Shown here piece by piece: positions 8,751-17,678 of a DNA stretch of 64,000 bases. The notes below the pieces were generated by a model. It saw only the letters and a program-made list of their open reading frames with translations. It ran no database searches and was not told where the DNA came from. Numbering within the stretch: position 1 is the stretch's first letter; each line of letters starts with the position of its first letter. The position numbers and the translations under genes are program-made. Origin of the DNA: Lysinibacillus sp. G4S2. Lineage in GTDB: Bacteria > Bacillota > Bacilli > Bacillales_A > Planococcaceae. The DNA is taken from NCBI RefSeq assembly GCF_030348505.1, contig NZ_JAUCFJ010000002.1:1554001-1618000 (forward strand). Reading direction: 5' to 3'.

Positions 8751-8858
8751 GGATAAAACAAGGAATTGAGCAAGGGATAGAGCAAGGAATAGAGCAAGGA
8801 ATAGAGCAAGGAATAGAGCAAGGAATAGAGCAAGGATTAGAGCAAGGAATAGAACGAG
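8751..8858 (+). repeat. 12-bp tandem repeat coding for GIEQ units
   Basis: The unit GGAATAGAGCAA (with single-base variants) is repeated about eight times in frame near the 3' end of the Rpn gene, giving a charged helical tail. The number of units is likely to vary between strains through slippage. Confidence 0.85.
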
Positions 8859-8998
8859 GAGAGAAAAAGAAGCAGCAAGAAATTGCCTTAAAAATGTTAC
8901 AAAAAGGCATTGATTTGGAGACCATTGCTGAATTTACAGAATTAACGTTAAGTGAAATAAATAAATTAAAGGAACAGTTTTATTAATTACAGTCCTTA

Positions 8999-9427
8999 AT
9001 GAAAAAGACTACTCCGTTACTTAGTAGATCGGGGACGATTTTAATTCAAAAAGCAAAGGGGATGGTGGATGTGAGAAACGAAAGAGTCTATGAAGAAATG
9101 TATTTGGAACTAGAAAAAATTGCGAAGGAGGATAAAAATATACGAGATGCTTTAAATATTTGGCAAGAATTGAGTCAATCTCCAGAAGTACGTTTGGCTT
9201 ATGAAGCCCGAGTAGAACAATTATTAGATGAGGAAGCGAAGCTAGAGGATGCAAAATATTATGGAAGGATAGAAGGATTAGCTAAAGGAATAGAACAAGG
9301 AGAAAAAAAGAAGCAACAAGAAATTGCCTTAAAGATGTTACAAAAAGGCATTGATTTGGAAACCATTGCTGAATTTACAGAATTAACGTTAAGTGAAATA
9401 AATAAAATAAAAGAACAGCTTGATTAA
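8999..9427 (+). pseudogene. C-terminal fragment of a second Rpn-family gene
   Basis: From about 9061 the frame aligns with the C-terminal half of the upstream Rpn gene: IYKEIYLALEEL corresponds to VYEEMYLELEKI, ALTIWQELSQSPE to ALNIWQELSQSPE, and both end QKGIDLETIAEFTELTLSEI. Only two or three copies of the GIEQ-type unit are present. The nuclease domain is missing, and the first 20 codons have no counterpart in the paralogue. I therefore read it as the tail of a paralogue left by recombination. A short protein could still be made from ATG 8999 or 9061. Confidence 0.75.
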
Positions 9428-9451
9428 TGACAATCCTGATATGAAAATATC

Positions 9452-9487
9452 GCCCTCACTACATAAGTAGATTGAGGGCATTTTTTT
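9452..9487 (+). terminator. Terminator after the second Rpn fragment
   Basis: GCCCTCACTAC pairs with GTAGATTGAGGGC (one bulge) and is followed by seven T residues. A close copy lies at 12162-12195. Confidence 0.85.
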
Positions 9488-9560
9488 ATTCAATAAGCGA
9501 AATTTTGGGTGAGGTTTGGCAAATATTTTTGTTGATCCCAAGCAAGGGCTGGTCGCTACA
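9486..9560 (-). pseudogene. Remnant of an FtsX-type permease C-terminus
   Basis: Read on the minus strand, the frame ends NICQTSPKISLIE followed by a stop. This aligns with the last residues of the permease at 12192-14576 (KIIAKTSPRILLVD). The DNA around it (CGAAATTTTGGGTGAGGTTT) also resembles 12205-12224. Only the tail survives, next to a copy of the same terminator that flanks the intact gene. Confidence 0.6.
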
Positions 9561-9697
9561 AGCCACATGCAGGTGCGGTTAATCATCAGTAGGATTTTAT
9601 ACCCTCATCTGTTCCTTTCGTGCAATTTTATGCTCGTTTAATATTTAACGGTTAACTTTAAAAAATCCAATTAAAGAGGTTTACCACCCCAATTAAC

Positions 9698-10108
9698 TTA
9701 TTGAAATTCTAGAAAATTTGGTTCCTCAGGATAGTATAGATCCTTGCGTAAGCAAACATCTCGATGTGAGAGTGTTTCGCCTTTAAATCGAATCCAAATT
9801 TCATCATCTGCCATGACACCATGTGTTTTCCGCACGATGCCCCAGCGATTATAGGTTTGCATATCTAGTGAAGCCAGTAATTCTTTTGCGTTGACCCGAG
9901 TAGGGGGGAAAGTTCGCCATTTTAGCCAACGTTCCAGTTCTTCTAAGGTTATATGCCCCTCCATCGTCGGTGAAAATTGCTTGTTAAAATCTTCAATATA
10001 GTTAATGACATATGGTGTGCCACCGTCAGTCGGCTTTAACTCAACATGTGCAATAATGTCATCCATCCACATCACGTCAAAAGTCATGTAATCAATCAAT
10101 AGCTTCAC
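9698..10108 (-). CDS. Hypothetical protein
   Basis: A 136-residue soluble protein that I do not recognise with certainty. It contains LEELERWLKWRTFPPTRVNA, then a stretch including YNRWGIVRKTHGVMADDEIW and IRFKGETLSH. Short Firmicutes proteins with a comparable R-x-F-P-x-T-R-x-N core accompany HipA-like kinases in some genomes, but no such kinase is present here, so this link is only a guess. Codon use looks genuine. It sits alone between the permease remnant and the TnpB gene. The start is ATG 10108, with GGAAGTGAAG upstream. Confidence 0.6.
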   Translation of the reverse strand: MKLLIDYMTFDVMWMDDIIAHVELKPTDGGTPYVINYIEDFNKQFSPTMEGHITLEELERWLKWRTFPPTRVNAKELLASLDMQTYNRWGIVRKTHGVMADDEIWIRFKGETLSHRDVCLRKDLYYPEEPNFLEFQ

Positions 10109-10238
10109 TTCCTTCTATGAATAAATGTTTCAAAGCTCAATTCTTCAGAGGTGGGAGGAATGAAGTGCTTTTTTCTTTACAGAACATACGTTTTCGTTGT
10201 ATATTGTGAATAATCAAAAAATAAAGGGGTGACGGGTA

Positions 10239-11744
10239 ATGACAAAATCGAAAAAAGATTGTTTTATTATAGAACTCAAGTTACTTATAGATACATGGCA
10301 AACCGATATCCTATTAAAACGTTTTGAAATTGCCCGTACACTCTATAATACGACTTTGTCTTATGCAGTAAAACAATATACTTTCATGCAGGAATCAAAA
10401 CACTATCGAAAACAATTACGTTGCTACCAAAAAGCGAAAAAATCTAATGATACAAAAGAATTGAAGCAGACCGCAAAAGAATTAAATAACATTCGTCAAT
10501 CTTTTGGATTAAGTGAAAATCAACTGCATGCGTATATTAAAAAGCATCAACATAACTATAAAAAACATATAGATAGCAATACTTCCCAGAAAATCGCCTC
10601 TACTGTTTGGAAAGCGGTTCAGGATGTTCTATTTAAAGGGAGCAAAGCACATTTTAAACGTTACGGAATGCTTCATTCTGTAGAAGGGAAATCTAATAAA
10701 GCAGGCATTCGATTTAAAGAGAATGTTGTCTATTGGAACGGATTAACCCTTCCTGTTCGTATTCGCAAACAAGATTTATTTGTAGAAGAATCCCTTGCTC
10801 TTCATACCATTAATTATTGTCGTCTAGTCAAAAAAGTGATTCGTGGAGTACATACTTTTTACGTACAACTCGTGATGGATGGGGTTCCTCCTGCAAAGAG
10901 AATTCCATCTACAGGAGCCTTTCGGCATGCCTATCAAAAACAAAAACGAGTAGGTATTGACATTGGTCCTTCTACCATTGCAGTTGTTTCAGAAAAAAAC
11001 GTTTTCATCCAACAACTTGCGCCAGATGTACCTTTATTGGAGAAACAAAAAAGACGTTTATTACGCAAGTTGGATAGAAGTCGTAGAAGTACCAATCCTA
11101 ACAATTTCAACAAGGATGGTACGATCAAACATGGCGTTAAACTCCGTTGGACATATAGTAAAAACTATCAAAAAACAAAGAAACAAGTAAAAGAATTATA
11201 TAGAAAGAAAGCTTCCTACATCAAAGAAAAACATGGTGCGTTAGCCAATAAAATCTTGTCTCTTGGCGATGTGGTGTACATCGAAACCATGCATTTTAAA
11301 GGATTGGCAAAACGTACAAAAGAAACCAAAACAAATATACAGGGCAAATTCCAATCCAAAAAGCGTTTTGGAAAAAGCATTGGGAATCATGCCCCTGCGA
11401 TGCTAGTGGGAATTATCCATCAAAAATTAGGTTACACCAAGCAAACGATACAGAAAGTAAATACGATCACCTTTAGAGCCAGTCAGTATAACCATGTGAC
11501 GGATCGTTATGAAAAGAAAAAACTCCATCAACGTTGGAGTCAAATTGGAAGTCATCTCGTACAAAGAGATTTATATAGTGCGTTTTTATTGATGAATAGT
11601 GAACCAAATTTACAACAAACGAATCAAGACTTATGCAATAAAACGTTTACTACCTTTTTAGAGTTACACAATCAACATATAGAAGACTTGAAACAAGTAA
11701 AGAAAACATTCCCTCTTAGCATGGGTATCAAACAAATCAAGTGA
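10239..11744 (+). CDS. tnpB: TnpB-like RNA-guided nuclease (IS200/IS605-type accessory)
   Basis: A 501-residue protein with the three RuvC-like motifs of TnpB: VGIDIGPSTIAVV with Asp241, VVYIETMHFKGL with Glu349, and QRDLYSAFLLMN with Asp444, so the catalytic D-E-D set is present. TnpB proteins are omega-RNA-guided DNA nucleases carried by IS605/IS607 elements. Unlike usual TnpB (about 370-420 residues), this one is long, and the zinc-finger region between motifs II and III has no CxxC pairs. The segment RASQYNHVTDRYEKKKLHQR stands there instead. No TnpA transposase is adjacent. The start ATG 10239 has GGGGTGACGG upstream. Lys/Arg-rich composition agrees with RNA binding. Confidence 0.85.
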   Translation: MTKSKKDCFIIELKLLIDTWQTDILLKRFEIARTLYNTTLSYAVKQYTFMQESKHYRKQLRCYQKAKKSNDTKELKQTAKELNNIRQSFGLSENQLHAYIKKHQHNYKKHIDSNTSQKIASTVWKAVQDVLFKGSKAHFKRYGMLHSVEGKSNKAGIRFKENVVYWNGLTLPVRIRKQDLFVEESLALHTINYCRLVKKVIRGVHTFYVQLVMDGVPPAKRIPSTGAFRHAYQKQKRVGIDIGPSTIAVVSEKNVFIQQLAPDVPLLEKQKRRLLRKLDRSRRSTNPNNFNKDGTIKHGVKLRWTYSKNYQKTKKQVKELYRKKASYIKEKHGALANKILSLGDVVYIETMHFKGLAKRTKETKTNIQGKFQSKKRFGKSIGNHAPAMLVGIIHQKLGYTKQTIQKVNTITFRASQYNHVTDRYEKKKLHQRWSQIGSHLVQRDLYSAFLLMNSEPNLQQTNQDLCNKTFTTFLELHNQHIEDLKQVKKTFPLSMGIKQIK

Positions 11745-11955
11745 GGGGTATTCCCCCGTAGGTAGAGCTACCTGCCTTCGTTAAAACTTATTGTCAACAC
11801 AACATCGGTTGTGTAAATAAGAAAGTCTTATAGAACAGAAGATAAATCAAAGATGTTGTACACAGGACATAGCAATACCATCTGTGGAGAGCTTTGTAAC
11901 GCTTCTCTTAAGTATATAAGAACCCCGCTACTTTAGCTGTGGGAGTAGTCAGAAC
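11745..11955 (+). ncRNA. Candidate omega-RNA and right end of the TnpB element
   Basis: Directly after the TnpB stop codon there is a series of compact hairpins: GGGG-TATT-CCCC, AGGTAG-AG-CTACCT, ACACAAC-ATCG-GTTGTGT, and at 11933-11946 CCCCGCTAC..AGCTGTGGG followed by AGTAGTC. A hairpin of the last type is the usual right end of IS200/IS605-family elements. In TnpB systems the 3' part of the gene and this region form the omega-RNA, with the guide taken from the flanking DNA, here from about 11955. The exact end is not determined. Confidence 0.45.
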
Positions 11956-12029
11956 CAATCTAGTTTGAAATACTCCTATTATATAGTGTCATCATCATTT
12001 AACGCACGAAAAATTGTCTAACCAGTATT

Positions 12030-12060
12030 GTTTGTCGCTTCTTTAATCAGCGGCTTTTTT
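12030..12060 (+). terminator. Short terminator-like hairpin
   Basis: GTCGCT pairs with AGCGGC (one G-T pair) across a nine-base loop and is followed by seven T residues. It belongs to no visible gene and may be a relic of the sequence that lay here before rearrangement. Confidence 0.45.
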
Positions 12061-12116
12061 TAGAATCAAAAGTGATGATATATAAGAAAAGGTTGGAGGT
12101 TGGATTGAATAAATTA

Positions 12117-12195
12117 ATAGACTAGCTTGATTAATGACAATCCTTATATGAAAATGATCGCCCCCACTACTTAGGCAGTTGGGGGCATTTTTTAG
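12117..12195. repeat. Second copy of the Rpn-tail/terminator module
   Basis: AGCTTGATTAATGACAATCC followed by TATATGAAAAT and a GCCCCCACTAC..GTTGGGGGC hairpin with T-run (12162-12195) matches 9418-9487, including the last two Rpn codons and stop. It leads directly into the tail of the intact permease gene, just as the other copy leads into the permease remnant. Confidence 0.75.
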
Positions 12196-14576
12196 TCAAC
12201 GAGCAAAATTCGCGGTGAGGTTTTGGCGATGATTTTCGTAGATACCCAGCAACCAAGACAGGCTGCTACAACACTTAATAGAGATAATCCGATGGTTATT
12301 GACCAATTTATCACAAGGGGTAACTTCAGTAAGCCATATTCTAAAATAATACTTTGTAAAGCTACGGGTATTACTTTAACACCGATAAAAATCCCAAATA
12401 TAGTTCCTAGCGCTGAAAGAAGCAGAATTCCTGATGTAATGGACCATCTAATAGTATTTGAAGTCATACCAATAGATTTAAAAATTCCGTAAGTTCCGCT
12501 TTCTTTTCTTACGTTTATTCTAGAAACACTAAAAATAATGATGAATGTTACAGTGATAAATAAAATTCCGATAATAGATAATGGGATTATTAAAACAGCG
12601 ACCACTACTTTAAAGACATCATCTAATAATGTTTGTTGTGTGACAGCTTTGACAGAGCTTTTAAAGTTATTGTTTAAATCATCAACGATTTGAGCTGATA
12701 ATGTCTCATCTACCAAATTGATCATACTTTGTTTTGAAGAAGAATAGGTAGCATTATAAACTTTGATAACATCAGCGGTAATTCTCGCTGAATTAGACAT
12801 ATTTGCTATCGATTGATAGATACCAGTAACAATCAAATGATGCTGCTTGCCTTCGATATAGATTTCCACAAAGTCCCCTAGATTTTTGTGTAAAGCCTTC
12901 GCGATATTAATGCCAATGGCTATTTCATTTTTATTTACAGGATTACGGCCAGAGATTGTCTCGTATCCAGCATCATCAAAACTACCCTCAATAGTATTGA
13001 CATTAATATTTAGCGGTTGATTTGGTTCATTAGGGAGAACCCCTGTAAATTGATCTAGCCAAGCGTGATTTTTAATGCGTTTATCTGAGCGTAAAAATTG
13101 TTCAAACTGTTGTTTTGAAAATGTTGCGTCATTAAAAACTGTTACTACAACATGTGATGAATCGTAGCCCCATTCTGGTGAGGTTTGTTTGATAGAAATA
13201 AAGCTATTAAGAATAACAGCACTGAACACTAAAATACCAGAAGTAATAGCAGTAAGGACAATAATAAAAATGGAACTTCTCATATTTTTGGTGATGCTTT
13301 TAATGCCAATTTGAAGATGAATAGGCAAATTAATTAAATTAGAAAGTCCATTAGAGTTGTTTAAACGCCGATTTAATTTACTGTTAGCAAATTCTGACAT
13401 ACCATATTTAATTGCCTGTACGGGTTCAACATGACGTGCTTTATTTGAATAAATGAACGCAGTAAGGATAACAATGACAAGGATTATTACAGCGATTAAC
13501 AAAGTGATTTTATAATCTTGAGTAATTGTTAAATGCTTTCCTGCCTTTAAATAAGATAAGGAACTCTCTATAATTACTCTAGAAAGTAAAGTGCTAACGA
13601 TAAGACCAGGAATAATCGAGAACACTGATAATAAAGCAAATTGTAAAACATAGGTTGCACTAATTTTCCGAGAAGTGAGTCCGAGAGATTTAATGACACC
13701 AATTGTTTTATAGTTCGTTAAAATGGCATCTGAAATACTAAAGCCAATAATAAACAATGAAATGAGTAACATTGCAACACCGAATGACACCATGATAAAG
13801 CTTATAATTTTATTAATAATTAAATAGAACGAAGCAATTTCCTCATATTCCATTTTTGATTCAAGGTACGGGCCTTGTAAAAACTTTTCAAATTCACTCC
13901 AATAGTTTGCACTTTGTTGATAATCATCAAAGCGAAGAGCCATCATATATTGTTCAGACCCTATCATCGTATCAAATTGTTTATTGTAGTCGAATTCGTT
14001 CATCCAAATACGAGCATTCGTTGTAAAGGGTCCACCATATGGCAAATCTACAACTATACCAGAAACGCTTAATGTAAAAGCTTTTTCGCCGGTGTTAAAT
14101 TCAATAGCATCTCCAAGTGAAATATTTGAAGTAGAAGCCATCGATGTGGGAATCCAAATCGTTCCTTCAGTAGGATAGGCCTGATTTTCACCCTCTGAAA
14201 ATAGTAATCGGTCAATAGCAAAGGGCAATTTTGGTGTATTCATCATGAATAAGTAGAGATTTGACGTTTCTACACCATTCACTGTGAAGCCAGATAAATT
14301 TCTATAAGGAATGAGCTGCGAGGCAGTAACTCCTTGTTGCTCTTGCCACCAATTGTTGACAGTGATTGGATTATGAATATCCTTACCCATAGTTAAAATT
14401 TGATGAGCCCCATTTGAATCATGATGTGTTTTTTCAAAAATATTGTTTGTATTCATAATGATCGTCACAGAGGTAGCTAATAAAAGGGTAGATAGCATAA
14501 TTAGGATTGCTAATAGTGCATTTTGGATTTTTCTTTTCTTGATATGTGCAAAGCAAAGTGTAATAATTGCGTACAT
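12192..14576 (-). CDS. FtsX-like ABC transporter permease
   Basis: A 794-residue membrane protein of the MacB/FtsX class. There is one N-terminal membrane segment (about 17-38), a long extracytoplasmic MacB-PCD domain, three membrane segments between about 255 and 380, a further segment near 430-455 with a second extracytoplasmic region, and three C-terminal segments (about 655-780). The duplicated FtsX layout fits export of, or defence against, lipophilic or peptide compounds. The ATPase gene ends 3 bases upstream, and its last codons carry the GGAG ribosome-binding site, so the two are translationally linked. A two-component system just upstream is a candidate controller. Confidence 0.88.
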   Translation of the reverse strand: MYAIITLCFAHIKKRKIQNALLAILIMLSTLLLATSVTIIMNTNNIFEKTHHDSNGAHQILTMGKDIHNPITVNNWWQEQQGVTASQLIPYRNLSGFTVNGVETSNLYLFMMNTPKLPFAIDRLLFSEGENQAYPTEGTIWIPTSMASTSNISLGDAIEFNTGEKAFTLSVSGIVVDLPYGGPFTTNARIWMNEFDYNKQFDTMIGSEQYMMALRFDDYQQSANYWSEFEKFLQGPYLESKMEYEEIASFYLIINKIISFIMVSFGVAMLLISLFIIGFSISDAILTNYKTIGVIKSLGLTSRKISATYVLQFALLSVFSIIPGLIVSTLLSRVIIESSLSYLKAGKHLTITQDYKITLLIAVIILVIVILTAFIYSNKARHVEPVQAIKYGMSEFANSKLNRRLNNSNGLSNLINLPIHLQIGIKSITKNMRSSIFIIVLTAITSGILVFSAVILNSFISIKQTSPEWGYDSSHVVVTVFNDATFSKQQFEQFLRSDKRIKNHAWLDQFTGVLPNEPNQPLNINVNTIEGSFDDAGYETISGRNPVNKNEIAIGINIAKALHKNLGDFVEIYIEGKQHHLIVTGIYQSIANMSNSARITADVIKVYNATYSSSKQSMINLVDETLSAQIVDDLNNNFKSSVKAVTQQTLLDDVFKVVVAVLIIPLSIIGILFITVTFIIIFSVSRINVRKESGTYGIFKSIGMTSNTIRWSITSGILLLSALGTIFGIFIGVKVIPVALQSIILEYGLLKLPLVINWSITIGLSLLSVVAACLGCWVSTKIIAKTSPRILLVD

Positions 14577-14579
14577 TTT

Positions 14580-15338
14580 TTACTCCTTTCCCGCAACATA
14601 AGAAAAGATAATATGTTCACGCTCTTGAATACTAGCATCATCGTATTGATCGAAGTTTAAAATACCTCCAATTTTTCCATCCTGAATGATAATAAGCCGA
14701 TTAGCACGACAGGCTGCTTTTATATCATGTGTAATCATTACTACCGACTGACCCTTTTTGTTCAAATTCGTTAAAATGTCTAAGACAGCTACACCTTGAT
14801 CGTAATTTAAACTACCCGTTGGTTCATCTGCAAACAGAATCTCTGGGTCATTTACTAAGGCTCTAGCAATAGCAGCTCTTTGTTGCTGTCCACCAGAGGT
14901 TTGCGAAGGTAAACGATTCCGTTGCTCCTCAAGTCCCATCTTATTTAAAAGCATCTCCGCTTTTGTTAACACATCTTTTTTAGGATATTTTGCAATGTAT
15001 CCTGGCAGGGTGATGTTTTCTAGCAATGTCATGTCCGGGACAAGATTACTACTTTGATAGACATATCCAATTTTTTTAGAGCGAAATGTAGCTAACTGCT
15101 GTTCGGTAAATGTATCCAATCTTTCTCCATGAAAATAAACTTCACCAGCCGTAATAGAATCAAGACCACTTAAAAGGTAAAGTAGTGTCGATTTACCCGA
15201 ACCGGAGTTTCCCATAATGACAGTGAAATCTCCTTTATAAATTTCGATATTAATATTTTTTATTGCATGAAATTGCTCACTACCTGTGGAATATGTCTTA
15301 CAAAGATTTTGGGCAAGAATAAGTACTTCTTTATCCAC
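14580..15338 (-). CDS. ABC transporter ATP-binding protein (MacB/LolD type)
   Basis: A 252-residue ATPase partner of the FtsX-like permease. It has Walker A GNSGSGKST (43-51), the Q-loop YVYQSSNLVPDMT, the signature SGGQQQRAAIARAL (about 148-161), Walker B ILFADEPTGSLN and the H-switch MITHD. The DEPTGSLD-type Walker B extension and SGGQQQR signature are typical of the MacB/LolD/BceA class that pairs with FtsX permeases. GGAGGA precedes ATG 15338. The AT-rich gap upstream (15339-15630) probably holds the promoter. Confidence 0.92.
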   Translation of the reverse strand: MDKEVLILAQNLCKTYSTGSEQFHAIKNINIEIYKGDFTVIMGNSGSGKSTLLYLLSGLDSITAGEVYFHGERLDTFTEQQLATFRSKKIGYVYQSSNLVPDMTLLENITLPGYIAKYPKKDVLTKAEMLLNKMGLEEQRNRLPSQTSGGQQQRAAIARALVNDPEILFADEPTGSLNYDQGVAVLDILTNLNKKGQSVVMITHDIKAACRANRLIIIQDGKIGGILNFDQYDDASIQEREHIIFSYVAGKE

Positions 15339-15630
15339 GAGAAATCCTCCTCCATATAATTTTATTTCTTTTAGTGTAAGGGGTATTTATTATAAGGTCC
15401 TTATTAAATTATTAATAAATTCTTACAAAATATTTGTAGATTTGAAAAAATTGTATAATCTTTGAAAAAGTGATTTTTTCCAGCATTAATTGCCCGTAAA
15501 AGCCTAAAAATCAGTGGGGATGAAGAAAAAGACCATTGATTAAAGTTTCATTTAATACAACATAGGAAGTTTAATATAAGATAAAAATAAGCTTTGGATC
15601 TAAGATGATATCCAAAGCTCTTTCATAAAA

Positions 15631-16116
15631 TTATAATGTTTTCACTTGCTCAATCTTTAAACCGAAAATTTGAGGTGGATCTATCTGGTTCATTTGTAAA
15701 TATGCAGAGATTTGTCCACGATGATGGATTTCGTGTTCGGGAATTGACATAAGTATTCTCCAAGCACTAACTTCGTGACCATGAAGGGTCAAAACCTTTT
15801 TTGACAACACATCGTTGCCGATTTTTAAAAGACCCTTTGTTAATGTAATTTGACATGACTCTAAATAATTTGAAATATCCTCAAGAGAAGCACCCTTACT
15901 AGTATCGTGTCCTGCGTAAGTCCACGAGCCATGTTCAAATATACCAAGAAACATTAAACGAGATGATGCGATATGCCTCAATAAATCACCTATAGAAAAT
16001 TTATCTTCGGAGGGCCTCCAATCTAAAAGTTCATCAGGTATTGCCCTCATATATTGCATCGTTCGTTTATGAACACCATCTAAATATTTTACATATTCCT
16101 CTATATCATGAATCAT
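15631..16116 (-). CDS. DinB family protein
   Basis: A 161-residue four-helix-bundle DinB/YfiT-like protein. The metal-binding histidines are recognisable as His48 (GDLLRHIA) and His128/His132 in PEHEIHHRGQ. Family members include thiol-S-transferases using bacillithiol and proteins of unknown role; the partner thiol cannot be inferred. GGAGGGTG precedes the ATG. The gene lies between the sensor kinase gene and the ABC transporter pair on the same strand, but with gaps of over 100 bases on both sides, so it may be an independent unit. Confidence 0.85.
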   Translation of the reverse strand: MIHDIEEYVKYLDGVHKRTMQYMRAIPDELLDWRPSEDKFSIGDLLRHIASSRLMFLGIFEHGSWTYAGHDTSKGASLEDISNYLESCQITLTKGLLKIGNDVLSKKVLTLHGHEVSAWRILMSIPEHEIHHRGQISAYLQMNQIDPPQIFGLKIEQVKTL

Positions 16117-16229
16117 GTCTTCACCCTCCGATTTTTTCTAACTTTTATTACTTATATTCTTAATTTTTTAGAATTATCCTTTAATTTAAGGTGTTTTTGG
16201 AGCAAAGAAATAGGACCTTTTTAGGAAAA

Positions 16230-17669
16230 TTAAATAATAGGAAAAGTTAATGTAAATGTTGTACCTTCATGTTGCTTGCTTTTAAACGAAATAGAACCAT
16301 TGTGAGCTTCCATAATATGCTTACAAATAGATAATCCGAGTCCTGCTCCTTCATTTTTCACAGCAGTCTTACCTGTAGATTGAATACCTCTGAAATAGCG
16401 TTCAAAAATAAATGGCATATCCTGAGGAAGCATTCCATTACCATTATCTATTACATTAATGTTTAGTAATTGGTTTTCAATATGGATGGAAACGGTTATT
16501 GAATTGCCTTTAGTAGTATGCTTTAGTGCGTTCGTAATAAGGTTTGAAAGTACCTGCTCAAGTCGATGCTCATCTACTTGAATAAGAACATTAGGGATAG
16601 ACTCTGGCTCAATAAAATGAATGCCGGTCGTTTGGACGTAATGACGAATTGGTTGCAAAATATTTGTAAAAACATCTTTGCTATATTGCTCTGTTAAGGT
16701 AACCGGGATATGTCCAAGTTCCTTCAACGTGTGAATAAATAAATCATCAATTAATCTAGACATTTTTTCGGTATTTGTCTGCATAATTTGAATATACGAC
16801 ATAAGCGAATCCATGTCAGGACAAATTCCCTCAGAAATAGCATCTAAATAAGCTTTTATTGTAGTTAGAGGTGTTCTTACTTCATGTGAAATACTCGATA
16901 TGAGCTTTTTTTGATTTTGCTCTTGTTCATCTCGTTGTATCGTTAGGTTTTTAATTTCCAAGCGCATTTGATCAAATACAGCATACAATTCGCCAATCTC
17001 ATCTACCCTCGGATATACAGTTTTCTGTTCATAATTACCTTTGACAATTTCTTCAGTACTTTTTTTCAAATGATCTAACGGAAGTAAGAGTACCTTTTTA
17101 GCTGTTAGTACAATATACAAGGCAAGACCTATAATTAAAAACCATAATACACCACTTATTAGTAAAAGTATGGTATTAGCAGGGCTAGGCTCCTTTACGA
17201 GTAAGAGAACATCTTGGTTAATCGTGAAAATAGCGTTACCTATTTGTTCGTTCGTCTCACTAATGATAGGAAAGGCAATTTTAATTTTCCCTGGTTGTTG
17301 TTGAGACATAAATAAATCATAATGTAAATCCTCTTCAAAGTTGATAAATTGTGTTATATCCCCCTCAATGGAATTAAAAATAACTTTTCCATCTAATTGC
17401 ACAACTGTGATATCTAATTCTTTGCTCTTGCTCATTTCTTGAAGAGAACTGCGCAAATTCGAACTTTGTTCAAGACTTTTAAAGTGTTCTTCTATGTACA
17501 ATAATAGATCATTTACCTCTAAACGAATTTGATTAATAACGTATTCATTTTGTGGCTTCTCATTCCGATTAGAACTTGTGAAATATAGTATGAGAAAACA
17601 AATAAACAACAAAAAAACACAGATTAGGATGGACCATAACCATTTCTTCATCCAATTTTTTAAGTACAT
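16230..17669 (-). CDS. Sensor histidine kinase
   Basis: A 479-residue membrane kinase. Membrane segments lie at about 10-31 and 166-189, enclosing an extracytoplasmic sensor of about 135 residues. HAMP follows, then the HisKA box SSISHEVRTPLTT with His262. The catalytic domain carries N-box NLITNALKHT, G1 DNGNGM, F-box FERYF and G2 GAGLGLSI. It is encoded 9 bases after the response regulator gene. The system sits between two ABC transporters, which suggests it senses what they export, as in antimicrobial-peptide detoxification modules; that is inference. Confidence 0.9.
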   Translation of the reverse strand: MYLKNWMKKWLWSILICVFLLFICFLILYFTSSNRNEKPQNEYVINQIRLEVNDLLLYIEEHFKSLEQSSNLRSSLQEMSKSKELDITVVQLDGKVIFNSIEGDITQFINFEEDLHYDLFMSQQQPGKIKIAFPIISETNEQIGNAIFTINQDVLLLVKEPSPANTILLLISGVLWFLIIGLALYIVLTAKKVLLLPLDHLKKSTEEIVKGNYEQKTVYPRVDEIGELYAVFDQMRLEIKNLTIQRDEQEQNQKKLISSISHEVRTPLTTIKAYLDAISEGICPDMDSLMSYIQIMQTNTEKMSRLIDDLFIHTLKELGHIPVTLTEQYSKDVFTNILQPIRHYVQTTGIHFIEPESIPNVLIQVDEHRLEQVLSNLITNALKHTTKGNSITVSIHIENQLLNINVIDNGNGMLPQDMPFIFERYFRGIQSTGKTAVKNEGAGLGLSICKHIMEAHNGSISFKSKQHEGTTFTLTFPII

Positions 17670-17678
17670 TGCGCTCTC

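Larger units (their letters stand above)
7749..8986 (+). pseudogene. Rpn/YhgA-type PD-(D/E)XK family gene, frameshifted and interrupted
   Basis: Proteins of this family are Rpn-like recombination-promoting nucleases or putative transposases. The N-terminal part (7749-8237) reads LEKFVDLKVDYAFKQLFGNK, RLDILVKTQENIAINIEIQL and MIKRTLYYWSKIY, with the D-x(n)-E-x-Q nuclease core present. Near 8238-8240 one C seems to be missing (CC to C). In the next frame the expected HFIEMNK follows and ends exactly at 8260. The 189-bp structured element then intervenes (8261-8449), after which the reading resumes as LIKQWFNNNLNPLDNELVSW and runs to 8986. The C-terminal tail contains about eight GIEQ repeats. 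GGAGTG upstream supports a start at ATG 7749. Confidence 0.8.

Noticed and set aside
8662-8925. Minus-strand frame of 87 codons rich in PCSI repeats
   Set aside because: It is the antisense shadow of the GIEQ-coding 12-bp repeat of the Rpn gene.
10138-10165. TTCAGAGGTGGGAGGAATGA before tnpB as a fifth copy of the structured element
   Set aside because: Only about 20 bases resemble the inner part of copy 3 and none of the stems are present.
12223-12492. Plus-strand frame opposite the permease C-terminus
   Set aside because: It is an antisense shadow; the minus-strand FtsX gene has full family support.
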